33,839 nucleotides of DNA, taken from the NCBI GenBank assembly GCA_964404765.1, contig CAYOLL010000060.1:1-33839 (forward strand). The letters run 5' to 3'. Position numbers and translations under genes: made by a program. The notes beneath the pieces were generated by a model. The model was not told where the DNA came from, searched no databases, and worked only from the letters and a program-made list of their open reading frames with translations. Within the stretch, counting starts at the first letter, position 1. The number at the start of each line of letters is the position of its first letter. The stretch comes from CAYOLL01 sp964404765 [NCBI: uncultured Gemmatimonadota bacterium]. GTDB lineage: Bacteria; 4572-55. Positions 1-9,800 of this stretch are shown piece by piece.

Positions 1-58
1 AAACTGGTTTATGAAATGGTATCATTCCAGTTTCACGCGGATCAGGTGGTCTGAACGT

Positions 59-412
59 ATGCAACTGGACTATGATCACCCGCTTTTTCATGAATTTGTG
101 CGCTTATTCAACGCGGAAATGTTTTTTGAAAGCCATGAGGCGCTGGAAAGTTTGTGGCGGCAAAACGGGGCGGTGCGCGGCGGCGTTTATCAGGCGCTGA
201 TTCAATTGGCGGTGGCGCTGGAGCATCTCAAGCGGGGCAATTTGAAAGGCGCCGACAGTGTGTTTCGGCGCGCTTCGGGAGGATTGGCCGGATATTCCGA
301 AAGCACACTGAATCTGGCAGATGTCCTGATTCAAACGCAACAGTGCATGACGGAAATGGATGCTACTGGCCGGCATGGTTTGTTTCCAAAATTGATTGTG
401 GGTACAGTGTAG
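59..412 (+). CDS. DUF309 domain protein
   Basis: A 117-residue protein matching the DUF309 family, small helical proteins of unknown biochemical role. The family signature is visible near the N terminus: a phenylalanine-rich helix with FNAEMFFESHEALESLW (the conserved N..., E.HE..E..W pattern), followed by a second helix with YQALIQLAVALEHLKRGN. I chose ATG 59 rather than the upstream ATG 11 because AGGTGG lies about ten bases before it and because family members begin just ahead of the DHPLF segment. The C-terminal third is less conserved and contains no obvious motif. It is the first gene of the window, about 200 bases before the cyclase gene and in the same direction, with palindromic repeats between, so common transcription is not evident. 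Family call is confident; function is unknown. Confidence 0.8.
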   Translation: MQLDYDHPLFHEFVRLFNAEMFFESHEALESLWRQNGAVRGGVYQALIQLAVALEHLKRGNLKGADSVFRRASGGLAGYSESTLNLADVLIQTQQCMTEMDATGRHGLFPKLIVGTV

Positions 413-607
413 CAGAATTCACTTTACCACATAAAGATGAATTGCGCGCAAGCTAAAATTTGTTATTCTGGTTTTGAATGGATACCGAAAACCTTGCGAA
501 GGTTAAACTTGCTACGGAGTCAATATTTTCAAGGCTCGCTGAACTCTTGGGCGCGAACCTTCGCAAGGTTGTTTTGTAAATGGATTTAGAATAACCGGGG
601 GAAGGTT
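413..607. other. Intergenic region with two palindromes
   Basis: No gene is seen in these 195 bases. They hold two 15-base palindromes described separately, and a good ribosome binding site (GGGGGAAGG) just before the cyclase start at 608. Confidence 0.6.
490..570. repeat. Paired palindromes AACCTTNGCNAGGTT
   Basis: AACCTTGCGAAGGTT (490-504) and AACCTTCGCAAGGTT (556-570) are each near-perfect palindromes and are also reverse complements of one another, so they can form two small hairpins or one long stem with a 51-base loop. Their placement between two codirectional genes fits a dispersed extragenic palindrome or a processing/termination signal. There is no T-run after the second copy, so a classic terminator is unlikely. 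Confidence 0.6.
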
Positions 608-2332
608 ATGAGTCTATTAAGTCTTAATCTGCGTCAAAAACTATTGCTGGCTTTTATCCTGCTGGCCTTGATACCGCTGGGTGTTGCCAGCCGGTCCATG
701 ATTACGATCACCGAAAACGAATTAAAAAGCTCGGTGAACGACCAAATTGTGCAGACAGCCGCCCAATTGGCTAATGAAATTGATGAACTCTGCCAAAATA
801 CATGGCAAGCGCCGTTGGAACTAATTCGCAATGCTGTTGACAATCCAAAGCTGGGTATTCAGGAGAAAGTGTCGTTGCTGGAGGCCGGGGTCAAGAATGT
901 GCCGGATCTGGTCTCACTGCAACTGACGGTTAGTCAAAGTACGCCGGTTGTTTTTATCGCCCAGGAAGTCAAGCAGCGGCTGGAACAGCATCAGCTTGAA
1001 GCCGCGTTGTTATATTTTTCGGAAGAAAAAATAAGCGCGTTGTTGAATGGCGGTTCCCAGGCCATTGGCGATCTGACTTATATTCCGCAATTGGATGAAT
1101 GGCTAATTGACATTGTTTTGGAGCTGCAAAGCCAAATTGGCGGCAAATCGGCAACCCTGTCCGGACGTTTCTCACTTAAGCGGCTTCAGGAACGCGTAAA
1201 AAGCCATCCATTTAGCCGCACCGGTCAAATTTTTCTGATGGATCGCCAGGGTCGTCAGATTTTTGATCCGCAACAAATTGATCTCAGCAGCAAACCAATT
1301 GTAAAAACCGCTAAAGAACGGATTGACAAAGGGTTGCGACTCATCAGCGCCGAGCCGTACGTTCAGCCGTCCGGTGAAAAAATGCTGGGCGGTTACGCTT
1401 TTCCCCAATCGCTGGATTGGGCGATTCTGACCGAAAAAAAGGAAGAAGATGCGTATTTAGCCGTTAACCGAATGCGCAATCAATTGTTAATTTGGGTTGC
1501 GGTCGGTTTTAGCGCCGCCGTTATTGTTGGCATGGTTTTGGCCGGGCAAATCAGCAAGCCGATTTTGGAAATCGGGCACGTCGTCAAGCAGGTCGGGCAG
1601 GGAAATTTTCAAATCAAAGTCAATGCGCTGGCCAACAAAGACGAAATCGCTACCCTCGGCAGGCGCATCAATGAGATGATTGACGGCCTGCGCGAGCGGT
1701 TCGAGCTGCAAAAATTTGTCTCCGGTCAAACGTTGAGCGCCATCAAAAAAGCCGGTTTTGACGGCATCAAGTTAGGCGGTGAACGGCGCACGGCCACTGT
1801 TTTCTTTTCCGACATTCGCGGGTTTACAGCTTTTTCCGAAAAAGTTCAGCCGGAAGAGGTTATCGAACTCATCAACACCTATTTGAGTGTGCAGGCGCGA
1901 TTGGTAAAAAAACATTTTGGCGATATTGACAAATTTGTCGGAGATGAGTTAGTGGCCGTTTTCCAGGGCGAGCAGATGATTGAAAATGCGATCCGCTGCG
2001 CTGTCGAAATTCAGCAGGAAATCCGAAAAATTAACGCGGCGCATCCCCGCTGGAATGTGAATGTCGGCATTGGCATCAACTCCGGCGATATGGTTATGGG
2101 GGCGATGGGCAGCGAAGATCGTATGGATTATACGATTCTTGGTGATAATGTTAATTTGGGCGCCCGACTATGTTCCAGCGCTAAAGCCGGGCAAACGATT
2201 ATTTCCGAAAACAGCTATCAACGGTTACAGAGTAATGTCATCGCCGGCGTTACGTTGCGAAAGTTGGAGACAATTCAGGTGAAAGGCAAAGCAGAACCGA
2301 TTCAAATCTATGAAGTATGCGCCAATGCATAG
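608..2332 (+). CDS. Membrane class III adenylate cyclase (sensor-HAMP-cyclase)
   Basis: A 574-residue inner-membrane cyclase predicted to make cAMP from ATP. Order: N-terminal membrane segment (about 10-28), periplasmic sensor region of Cache-like size (about 30-290), second membrane segment (about 295-315, LLIWVAVGFSAAVIVGMVLA), HAMP linker (about 316-370), class III cyclase domain (about 395-570). Metal-binding aspartates are D402 (FFSDIRGF) and D446 (DKFVGDE). K442 and T509 (DYTILGDNVNLGAR) occupy the purine-specifying positions and give the adenylate-cyclase pairing, as in class IIIb enzymes. N516 and R520 are the transition-state residues. All catalytic residues are present. The start at 608 follows GGGGGAAGG. 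It lies 164 bases before a membrane histidine kinase in the same direction. The signal it senses is unknown; the sensor domain assignment is by size and topology only. Confidence 0.93.
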   Translation: MSLLSLNLRQKLLLAFILLALIPLGVASRSMITITENELKSSVNDQIVQTAAQLANEIDELCQNTWQAPLELIRNAVDNPKLGIQEKVSLLEAGVKNVPDLVSLQLTVSQSTPVVFIAQEVKQRLEQHQLEAALLYFSEEKISALLNGGSQAIGDLTYIPQLDEWLIDIVLELQSQIGGKSATLSGRFSLKRLQERVKSHPFSRTGQIFLMDRQGRQIFDPQQIDLSSKPIVKTAKERIDKGLRLISAEPYVQPSGEKMLGGYAFPQSLDWAILTEKKEEDAYLAVNRMRNQLLIWVAVGFSAAVIVGMVLAGQISKPILEIGHVVKQVGQGNFQIKVNALANKDEIATLGRRINEMIDGLRERFELQKFVSGQTLSAIKKAGFDGIKLGGERRTATVFFSDIRGFTAFSEKVQPEEVIELINTYLSVQARLVKKHFGDIDKFVGDELVAVFQGEQMIENAIRCAVEIQQEIRKINAAHPRWNVNVGIGINSGDMVMGAMGSEDRMDYTILGDNVNLGARLCSSAKAGQTIISENSYQRLQSNVIAGVTLRKLETIQVKGKAEPIQIYEVCANA

Positions 2333-2496
2333 CGCAATACCTAATACCAAATCTATAAAAGAAAATCGCAATAGCCAGCACAAACTCTAAGGGTCGATGC
2401 GTCCATAACACTTTGAGTTTGTGCACGTTAAGACCTTTAGGGTTTCCCGTCGTAATGTTGGCAATGGGCAATGGGCAATGACAATAGCGGCATTTT
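2333..2496. other. Leader region with inverted repeats and a 7-mer tandem repeat
   Basis: No gene. It contains the inverted repeat GCACAAACTC (2378-2387) / GAGTTTGTGC (2415-2424). A second complementary pair, CTAAGGGTC (2387-2395) / GACCTTTAG (2432-2440), starts inside the loop of the first. Three exact tandem copies of GGCAATG (2460-2480) lie directly before the kinase start. No strong ribosome binding site is seen before ATG 2497. Confidence 0.55.
2460..2480 (+). repeat. GGCAATG x3 tandem repeat
   Basis: Three perfect head-to-tail copies of the heptamer GGCAATG end 16 bases before the kinase start codon. Copy number could vary by slippage and alter the leader. Confidence 0.7.
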
Positions 2497-5496
2497 ATGA
2501 ATACAAAAATCCCTACCTTTCGCGTTTTTGACTCGCTGACCGGGCAGACGCTGCTAAAAATGTCGGCGCGCATTGCAGTGGTCGTGCTGGGCGTCGGCTT
2601 GTTCAGCTATTGGCATGTGATGTCGATTTTGACCGCGCAGACGCAGGCGCAGTTGGAGGAGCATATCATTCAGCGCGGCCGGCGGGAAGAAGCCGTTTTT
2701 ATGCTGGCAGAAGCGAATCACGCCGTCCTGAAACAGGATTTGCTGCTGCGGCTGGACGAATGGGGCGAGCGCGATCCGCAGCCGGAATTTGCGCAATTGT
2801 TCGAGCGTTGGGCTGACGGGACAACGCGCAACCGCCCGGCCGGTCAAGACCCGCGCCGCTTTGACGCAGACCGCTATCCGACCGTATTTATCGGCCCGCA
2901 AGTCGTGATAGATGCCGATATCCGGCGGCGGGTACTGACATTTTATACAATCCTCAAGGCCTACGGGCCGGCGTGGCGCAACCGCTTTGTCGACACTTAC
3001 ATCAATGCGCCGGAAAATATCGATGTGATTTATTGGCCGGGGACGCCCTGGGCGCTGGACGCTGCTGCCGATCTCAATATTCCGGCGGAAGAGTTTTTTT
3101 ACGTGTCGGATAAGGCGCACAACCCGCGCCGTCAGCCGGCCTGGACCGGTCTGTATCTGGACCCGGTGGTCAAAGCGTGGATGGTTTCGCTGGAAACGCC
3201 GGTGGATGATTCGACCGGGCGGCATATCGCCACCATCGGTCATGATATTATTTTAGATGAGCTGATGCGGCGAACGGTCGGCGAGCGGTTGGCCGGCGCG
3301 TACAATCTGATTTTTCGCCGGGACGGACGCCTGATCGCCCATCCGGAACGAATGTCCGAAATTATGGCCAAAAACGGTTTGTTGAATATTCCGGAATCGA
3401 ACGATCCGCGCCTGATCCGCCAATATCAGCTGGTTTTGACCGTCGATCGGGAGCAGACCGTTATCGACAATGTCGCCGACGGTGAATATCTGGCCGTGAC
3501 CCGCCTGAAAGGGCCGGATTGGTACTTAGTGACGGTTTTTCCCAAAACGCTCCTCGCCAGCAAGGCCCGCGCCATGGCCGGCGTCATCTTCGGCATCGGC
3601 ATTCTGTCTTTGCTGTTGGAGGTTATGATTCTTTTTTTCGTGATGCGGCGGCAAGTCACCCTGCCGTTATGCCAATTTACGAATGCGACGAAGCACATTG
3701 CTGCCGGCAATTTCCATTTTCAGTTGGACGAGCATCGCCGCGATGAACTTGGCCGGTTGGCGCGGGGGTTTAACAACATGGCCCGTAATCTGCAGGAAAC
3801 TCTGGATTCGCTGAATCACACCACAGCGACCCTCCAAGAAGAGCGGCAGTTGTTGGAACAAAAGGTAGCGGAACGCACCGCTGAAATCGAAGCCCAAAAA
3901 ATAGAAATCGAAGCGCAACACGGCGTCCTGGCCGATACGAACGCCGTCCTGTCTACATCCGTGCAGAATATGACCGTGCTCAGCCAAATCGGGCAGCAGA
4001 TCACCGCCTGCCTGTCCATCGACATGATCGCCACGACCGTCTACGAAAATGTGAATCGCCTGATGGATGCCGCCGAGCTCGGCATCGGCCTGGTTGACCA
4101 TGCCGCACGTGAGTTGGTTTTCCCCTACTACATTTATCGGGATCAAAAATTGCCGGCATTTCGCGTTTCGTTAGCGAATCAAAACCGGCTGGCCATTCAT
4201 TGTTTGCTCAATAAACGCGACATATTGATGGGCGATATTCGCGCCGAATTCCACAAGTACATCGCCTCCTTAGACGGCTATAAAGAAGATGAGCTGATGG
4301 CTTCGCTGATCTGTCTGCCGTTAATCAAAGGGACGGAGGTTTTGGGCATCATCAGCGTCCAGAGCGCCAGGAAAAACGCCTATAACTCGTATCATTTGGA
4401 CATGCTCAAATCCATCGCCGCCTACGCCGCCATCGCCATCGAGAATGCCCGCGCCTACAACGCGCTTAAAGAAGCGCAGACCCAGTTGATCCACGCCGAA
4501 AAGATGTCCGCGTTGGGCCATTTGGTGGCCGGCATCGCCCACGAGGTTAATACGCCGCTGGGCGCGATCCGCGCCTCGACCGATAATATCCAGGCCTCGC
4601 TGAAGGAATCGCTGGCCACATTGCCGACTTTTTTTGAGCAGTTAGGGCCGCAACAAAAGCATGATTTTATGGGCCTGCTGGAGCGCGCACTGGGCAGCCG
4701 GAAGCAGTTGACCACGCGCGAAGTGCGGCGGTTCCGCCAGACCTTGCGCAAGACGCTGGAAGATGCGGGCGTGGCTGATGTCGATTCGCTGACCGATTGG
4801 TTGGTGGATATGGGCGTTTATACGGAGATTGACCTGTTCATTGCGCTGTTCAAAGCGGCTAACGCGAAAATAACGGTGCAGACGGCATATAATCTGGCCA
4901 GTCAACAGCGCCACGCGATCAATATCAAAGATGCTGTTGATCGGGCCTCGAAAGTGATCTTTGCGCTTAAAACCTACGCCCGTCACGATGTCGGGGGCCA
5001 AATGCGCCGCGCGTCGGTCAGCGACACCATCGAAACCGTGCTGACGCTTTATCAAAACAAATTGCGGCATGGCATCAAGGTTAACACGCAGTATGACAAC
5101 GTGCCGCCGATTTTGTGTCAACCCGATCAACTGAATCAGGTGTGGACAAATCTGATTCACAATGCCATTCAGGCCATGAACTACAAAGGCGAGCTGGAGA
5201 TAAAAGTATACGCAGAGGGCAGAAATTTACTATTGCCGTTGCCGGAAGCGGAAAGCGATCATAACTTATTGGCGGCAGTTGTCGTCGCCATTACCGACAG
5301 CGGGACGGGTATTCCCGACGAGATTAAGCCGCGGATATTTGAGCCGTTTTTCACCACCAAACCGGCCGGGGAAGGCAGCGGCTTAGGCCTGGAAATCGTG
5401 CGCCGAATTGTGGTGGAAACGCATCAGGGCACGATTGACTTTGACAGCGAACCGGGCCGGACGACATTTCGGGTGCGGCTGCCGGTCAGGCAATGA
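2497..5496 (+). CDS. Membrane sensor histidine kinase (sensor-HAMP-GAF-HisKA-HATPase)
   Basis: A 999-residue inner-membrane kinase. Visible order: membrane segment (about 24-44), large periplasmic sensor (about 45-355, Cache-like by size), membrane segment (about 358-382), HAMP (about 384-436), coiled coil rich in E/Q (about 440-480), GAF-like domain (about 500-650), dimerisation/phosphoacceptor helix with H682 in GIAHEVNTPLG, a long helical stretch (about 700-800), and the ATPase domain. The ATPase N box is NLIHNAIQAM, the G1 box DSGTGIP, the F box FEPFFTTK and the G2 box GEGSGLGLEIV. All kinase motifs are intact. There is no receiver domain and no response regulator gene nearby, so the partner is encoded elsewhere. 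The 100-residue helical insert between the H box and the ATP domain is longer than usual. It converges on the porin gene with only 18 bases between stops and no visible terminator. Confidence 0.93.
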   Translation: MNTKIPTFRVFDSLTGQTLLKMSARIAVVVLGVGLFSYWHVMSILTAQTQAQLEEHIIQRGRREEAVFMLAEANHAVLKQDLLLRLDEWGERDPQPEFAQLFERWADGTTRNRPAGQDPRRFDADRYPTVFIGPQVVIDADIRRRVLTFYTILKAYGPAWRNRFVDTYINAPENIDVIYWPGTPWALDAAADLNIPAEEFFYVSDKAHNPRRQPAWTGLYLDPVVKAWMVSLETPVDDSTGRHIATIGHDIILDELMRRTVGERLAGAYNLIFRRDGRLIAHPERMSEIMAKNGLLNIPESNDPRLIRQYQLVLTVDREQTVIDNVADGEYLAVTRLKGPDWYLVTVFPKTLLASKARAMAGVIFGIGILSLLLEVMILFFVMRRQVTLPLCQFTNATKHIAAGNFHFQLDEHRRDELGRLARGFNNMARNLQETLDSLNHTTATLQEERQLLEQKVAERTAEIEAQKIEIEAQHGVLADTNAVLSTSVQNMTVLSQIGQQITACLSIDMIATTVYENVNRLMDAAELGIGLVDHAARELVFPYYIYRDQKLPAFRVSLANQNRLAIHCLLNKRDILMGDIRAEFHKYIASLDGYKEDELMASLICLPLIKGTEVLGIISVQSARKNAYNSYHLDMLKSIAAYAAIAIENARAYNALKEAQTQLIHAEKMSALGHLVAGIAHEVNTPLGAIRASTDNIQASLKESLATLPTFFEQLGPQQKHDFMGLLERALGSRKQLTTREVRRFRQTLRKTLEDAGVADVDSLTDWLVDMGVYTEIDLFIALFKAANAKITVQTAYNLASQQRHAINIKDAVDRASKVIFALKTYARHDVGGQMRRASVSDTIETVLTLYQNKLRHGIKVNTQYDNVPPILCQPDQLNQVWTNLIHNAIQAMNYKGELEIKVYAEGRNLLLPLPEAESDHNLLAAVVVAITDSGTGIPDEIKPRIFEPFFTTKPAGEGSGLGLEIVRRIVVETHQGTIDFDSEPGRTTFRVRLPVRQ

Positions 5497-5514
5497 ACAA
5501 TGGGAAATTCAGGG

Positions 5515-6804
5515 TTAGAAAAAGTAGAAGGCCGAAAACTGCAGCCGCAGATTGCTGACGGTTTCGGAGTCCGGGACACGCAGATGCTCGTCCACTTCGC
5601 CATAGGCGGCTGCTGTATATTCGACTTCCCAGGCCAGGCGCGCTTTGCCGGAGTTAAAGGCCAGCCGCGGGGCAATCCGCCAGACATAGTCCACATCCTG
5701 CCCGACCGCTTTGATGTCAATGCCGCGGGCATAAACCAGCCGCCCCTTGCCGGGCGCTTCCTCCACAATATCGGGCGCACCGTGATTGCGGGCAATGGCG
5801 ACAAAAACAGCCGGCTGCACTCGCGTTTTATTGGCGCTCAGATCAACCCAGCCGGCGCTGGCCCGAACCGGCGTATAAGCAACCGTTCCATCCGAGCGTA
5901 GCTCTTTTACCGCGTAGCCCCCTAACATCACGAGATGATAGCCGTTTTCGGCATAAGCGGCGCTGGCTTTCAGGGTAAAGGCGGAAGTTGTCCATTTACC
6001 ATAAATCACCCCGGAGAAGCCGCTGATCCGGTCATCAATTTTGATTGGCGCAGCCACGCCGGCAAAGCGGTTGGTCTCCGCCGGTTGCAGCGTCATATAT
6101 TCAAGCCCGCCACCGACCAGGCTTTTGCCGAATGGCCATTGGAAGCCGCCGGCCAGCATCGGCAGCGCCGCGTTGCGCAGATAGACATTGCTGACCACCG
6201 CCGATCCGTCCGACGCGGGGCCGCTGCTGCTAAAGTCGCGTTGCGCCAAAGCCGCCAGATAGAGCTGACTGCGCCGGCCGATTTTCTGATTAAACCGGAT
6301 TTGCGGGCTGCGCGCCAGCGGATGAAACAACATGCCGTAGCTGGTGCCGACGGTCAACGGAATGCATTCCAGCGCATAAAAAGGGTGGAATTTCTGGCCG
6401 AAGATGAAAGTCTGCCGCTTAAAATCCAGTTGCAAATATATTTGGCGCAGGCGGGCCAGGTTGACTGTTTCGTTGCCGACGCCCATAAAATCGGTTTCGA
6501 TCAGGCCGGAGGCTTTGCCGCCAAAAGCGTCCGGACCTTGCAGTTCGGCCTGCATGCGGGAAAAGACGGCCAGCATGTGCAGCCGCGGCGCGTCATTTAT
6601 ATCTTGACCGGCGGCATCTTCGCTGCGAGGCAATGGATAGAGCGCCACATCGTCTTCGCGAGTAGACAGGATACGGCGCGTGTCGTAATATGCATCGAAT
6701 TTAACAAAGCCGCCGAACTTGATCCGGACGGACGTGCTGTCCGCGGCCCCAGCCATCTGAGGCGGCAAAAGCAGCAGGCAAAAGAGCAGAAATTTCGTTT
6801 TCAA
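5515..6804 (-). CDS. Porin-like outer-membrane beta-barrel protein
   Basis: A 429-residue exported protein. A signal peptide is clear (residues 1 to about 20, LLFCLLLLPPQMAGA). The mature part shows the alternating polar/aromatic pattern of beta strands (FGGFVKFDAYYDTRR, RQIYLQLDFKRQTFIFGQKF), and the C terminus ends in an aromatic strand with terminal F (LQFSAFYFF), the usual insertion signal for outer-membrane barrels. The size and the N-terminal FGGFVKFDAYYDTR segment resemble DcaP-like porins, but this is resemblance by eye. The start codon is TTG at 6804, supported by GGAGG a few bases before it and by the immediate signal peptide. It follows the hybrid kinase gene by 43 bases in the same direction with no terminator, so it is probably cotranscribed. 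Substrate unknown. Confidence 0.82.
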   Translation of the reverse strand: MKTKFLLFCLLLLPPQMAGAADSTSVRIKFGGFVKFDAYYDTRRILSTREDDVALYPLPRSEDAAGQDINDAPRLHMLAVFSRMQAELQGPDAFGGKASGLIETDFMGVGNETVNLARLRQIYLQLDFKRQTFIFGQKFHPFYALECIPLTVGTSYGMLFHPLARSPQIRFNQKIGRRSQLYLAALAQRDFSSSGPASDGSAVVSNVYLRNAALPMLAGGFQWPFGKSLVGGGLEYMTLQPAETNRFAGVAAPIKIDDRISGFSGVIYGKWTTSAFTLKASAAYAENGYHLVMLGGYAVKELRSDGTVAYTPVRASAGWVDLSANKTRVQPAVFVAIARNHGAPDIVEEAPGKGRLVYARGIDIKAVGQDVDYVWRIAPRLAFNSGKARLAWEVEYTAAAYGEVDEHLRVPDSETVSNLRLQFSAFYFF

Positions 6805-6847
6805 AAAGACCTCCAGTTTGATTGATGGTAGATTTGGGATTTCGCAA

Positions 6848-9800
6848 TTACAGTTCTGAAATCAAAATCGGTAGTGAAACCGTAACTGTTGTGCCCTGGC
6901 CTTCTACGCTGGTAATTTCGATAGCGCCGCCGTAGAGTTCGACCAGCTTGCGGGCATAGTTCAAGCCCAAACCTGTGCCGGTGGTAGGTTTGGTCGTAAA
7001 AAAAGGTTCATAGATTTTTTTGAGTGTCGCTTCGGAAATGCCGTTGGCGTTATCCGTGATCTTGAACAGTAGCCCGGACGCGGTATCGTTCAGTTCGATG
7101 ACGACCCGACGCGGATGATCCGTCGGCGTCTCGCTCAGCGCCTCGATGGCATTTTCCATTAAGCTGGCGATCATTGCTTTTAGATGGGCGGGCAATCCGG
7201 TCAACTTTTGTGTCGCTGTCAGTTGTAGCTCCACCAGGATTGAGAGGTTTTCGATGAGCGCCCGATGCTCGTCCATGACCTGATTGATGAGTTCTTTCAA
7301 ATCCAGCACATCTCGGCCGCGATGGGCGTCGTTCAGTTTGGAATATTCAAAAATACGTGTGGTCACTTTCATGGCCCGCTCGGTTGATTTATGCACCAGA
7401 TGCAGGACGCTGTCCAGTTGCTTCTCGTTCTCTTCCAGTTGGTTAAAATAGCTCATAGCCTCGATCCACTGCTGATCGTCCATCGGGCTTTCCAGCAGGT
7501 GATAGAGCCGGTTCAGCAGATCGGCGTTGATCTCGCACACCGTTTTGCCGTCAGTCATGACCATTTGCACCACCATCGCCGCGCCGGTCAGGGCATTGCG
7601 AATTTCATGGGCAAAACCGCCGGCCATCTGCCGCTCCAGCGAGTCTTTTTCCAGTCGCAGGATTTTTTGATGGGCTTCCTCCAATTGATGCGTTCGTTCG
7701 CGGACTTTTTCTTCCAGCCGATTATATAAATGAGACAAATCCAACTGGGTATGGATGCGGGCCAGCAATTCGTCTTTGGAAAATGGCTTGGTCACGTAAT
7801 CGTTGGCCCCGGCATTAAAGCCTTCGGTTACATCCTGCGTTTGATTTTTAGCGGTCAGTAGAATGACGGGCACGTCGCTGGCCGGATGCTTTTCGCGAAT
7901 CTTGCGGCAGACATCGAAGCCGGACATTTTCGGCATCATCACATCCAAAATAACCAAATCGGGCTTGAAGCCGGTGTCGATCAAACGCAACGCTTCCGGG
8001 CCGTTGCGGGCCTGGGCGATGTGATAATTTTTCAGCGTCAGATGGTTGGATAATACCTGCAAGTTGATCGGCTCATCATCGACGATTAAGACGTTGTAAT
8101 GATGATTGTCTGCGTCCGAGATAAACGGGATGACGGGCTCGTTTGATTTAAGCGGACCCGTTTCGTCGGCCGGATGAACCCGGGCTTCGGGCATAATGGA
8201 AACGGGAGTGCGGCGAATAGCGCTAAGCAAGGCCGGGTCAATGCTGCCGCCGCCCTGGCTCAGAGCTAAGGTAAAACTAAAACGCGACCCTTTGCCGAGC
8301 TCGCTTTCCACCGAAATCCGCCCCTCATGCAGTTCGACCAGATGTTTGGTGATGGAAAGACCCAGGCCGGTGCCGCCGTACTCCCGGCCGGTAGAGCCGT
8401 CGGCCTGCTCAAAGGATTCGAAGATGCGTTCGAGGTGATTGGCGGCAATGCCGATGCCGGTATCCGCCACCCAGACGGACAGCCGCGGCAGCGCGTTTTT
8501 ATCGTCGGCGACAATCCCGGCGCCCACGCTGACAGAACCGCTTTCGGTAAATTTGATGGCGTTGCCGACCAGATTGTACAGGATTTGCTGCAGGCGATTT
8601 TCGTCTGCGTCTACCGGGGGCGTGTTGGGTGGTATTTGATTAATCAGCATCAGATTTTTACCGCCCAACAACGGTCGGCTGAGCGTCAGGACGCCTTCGA
8701 CAACGGTATGCAGATGCAGCGGCTTCAACTGCAAGGTCAACTGACTGCTTTTCATCTTGGAAAAATCGAGAATGTCGTTGACCAGATTCATCAACCGCCG
8801 GCCGCTATGCACAATCATGCCCAGATTGTCTAATGTCTGCGGATTTTGTGCGCCGGCCACGCCGTCCACCAACGATTCGGCCAGGCCGATGATGCCGTTC
8901 AGCGGCGTGCGCAGTTCATGCGAAGTGTTGGCCAGAAATTCGTCTTTGAGCCGGTCCAGACGGCGCAGTTGCTCGCTGATCCGGCGTTCGTTTTCCAGTT
9001 TCTGTCGCTGCCAGTAAACATAGCCCAGGATTGCGCTTAGCGCCAACAGTGCGTAAAAAGTGTACGCCCACCAGGTCTTCCACCACGGAGGCGTGATCAG
9101 CAGATTCAACGTCACGCCGTGCTCATTCCAGACGCCGTCATTGTTGGAACCCTTGACCCGGAAGACATAGCGCCCGGCATCCAGATTGGTGTAGGTGACA
9201 AAACGACGCCTGGCGTCGGTATAGGTCCAATCGGCGTCAAAACCGTCCATTTTGTAGGCGTAGCGGTTTTTCTCCGGCTGACGGTAGTTTAGGGCGGTAA
9301 ACTCAAAGGAGAACACACTTTCGCGATAGCTTAGCGTGATGTTGTCGGTAAAGGAAACCGCCCGCTGCAGAAAATGAGCCGGATCGTCCCGAATCGGAAC
9401 AGAGAGGTTGAAGATCAAAAAGTCGGTTAGAATCACCGGCGGAATCAGCGGATTGTCCTGCAATTGGTCGGGCCGAAAAACCGTCAGGCCGTTGGCCCCG
9501 CCAAAAAACATCTCGCCGCGTGTATTGCGAAAGCAAACGCCGTTGGCATATTCGTCATTACGGATTAGGCCGTCGACCACCGTGTAGTTTTTAATCAACG
9601 GTGGCTGATCCGGGCGCACGATAAACTGGGCCAGACCTTTATTGGTGCTTAACCAGAGCCGGCCGTTATCGTCCTCCAGAAGCCCCTGAATCATATCGCT
9701 GGGCAGACCGTCTTTCTGGCGATAATGGCTGAAGCGTTCGTAGGCGCGGTCAAGGTAGTTCAGCCCGCCGGCGTAGGTGGCGATCCACAGGCGCCCCTGC

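Noticed and set aside
2554-3243. Minus-strand reading frame of 229 codons
   Set aside because: Antisense to the kinase sensor region, arginine/proline-rich as expected for a shadow frame.
5935-6825. Plus-strand reading frame of 296 codons
   Set aside because: Antisense to the porin gene, which has a signal peptide, a ribosome binding site and barrel strands; the antisense protein looks like no family.
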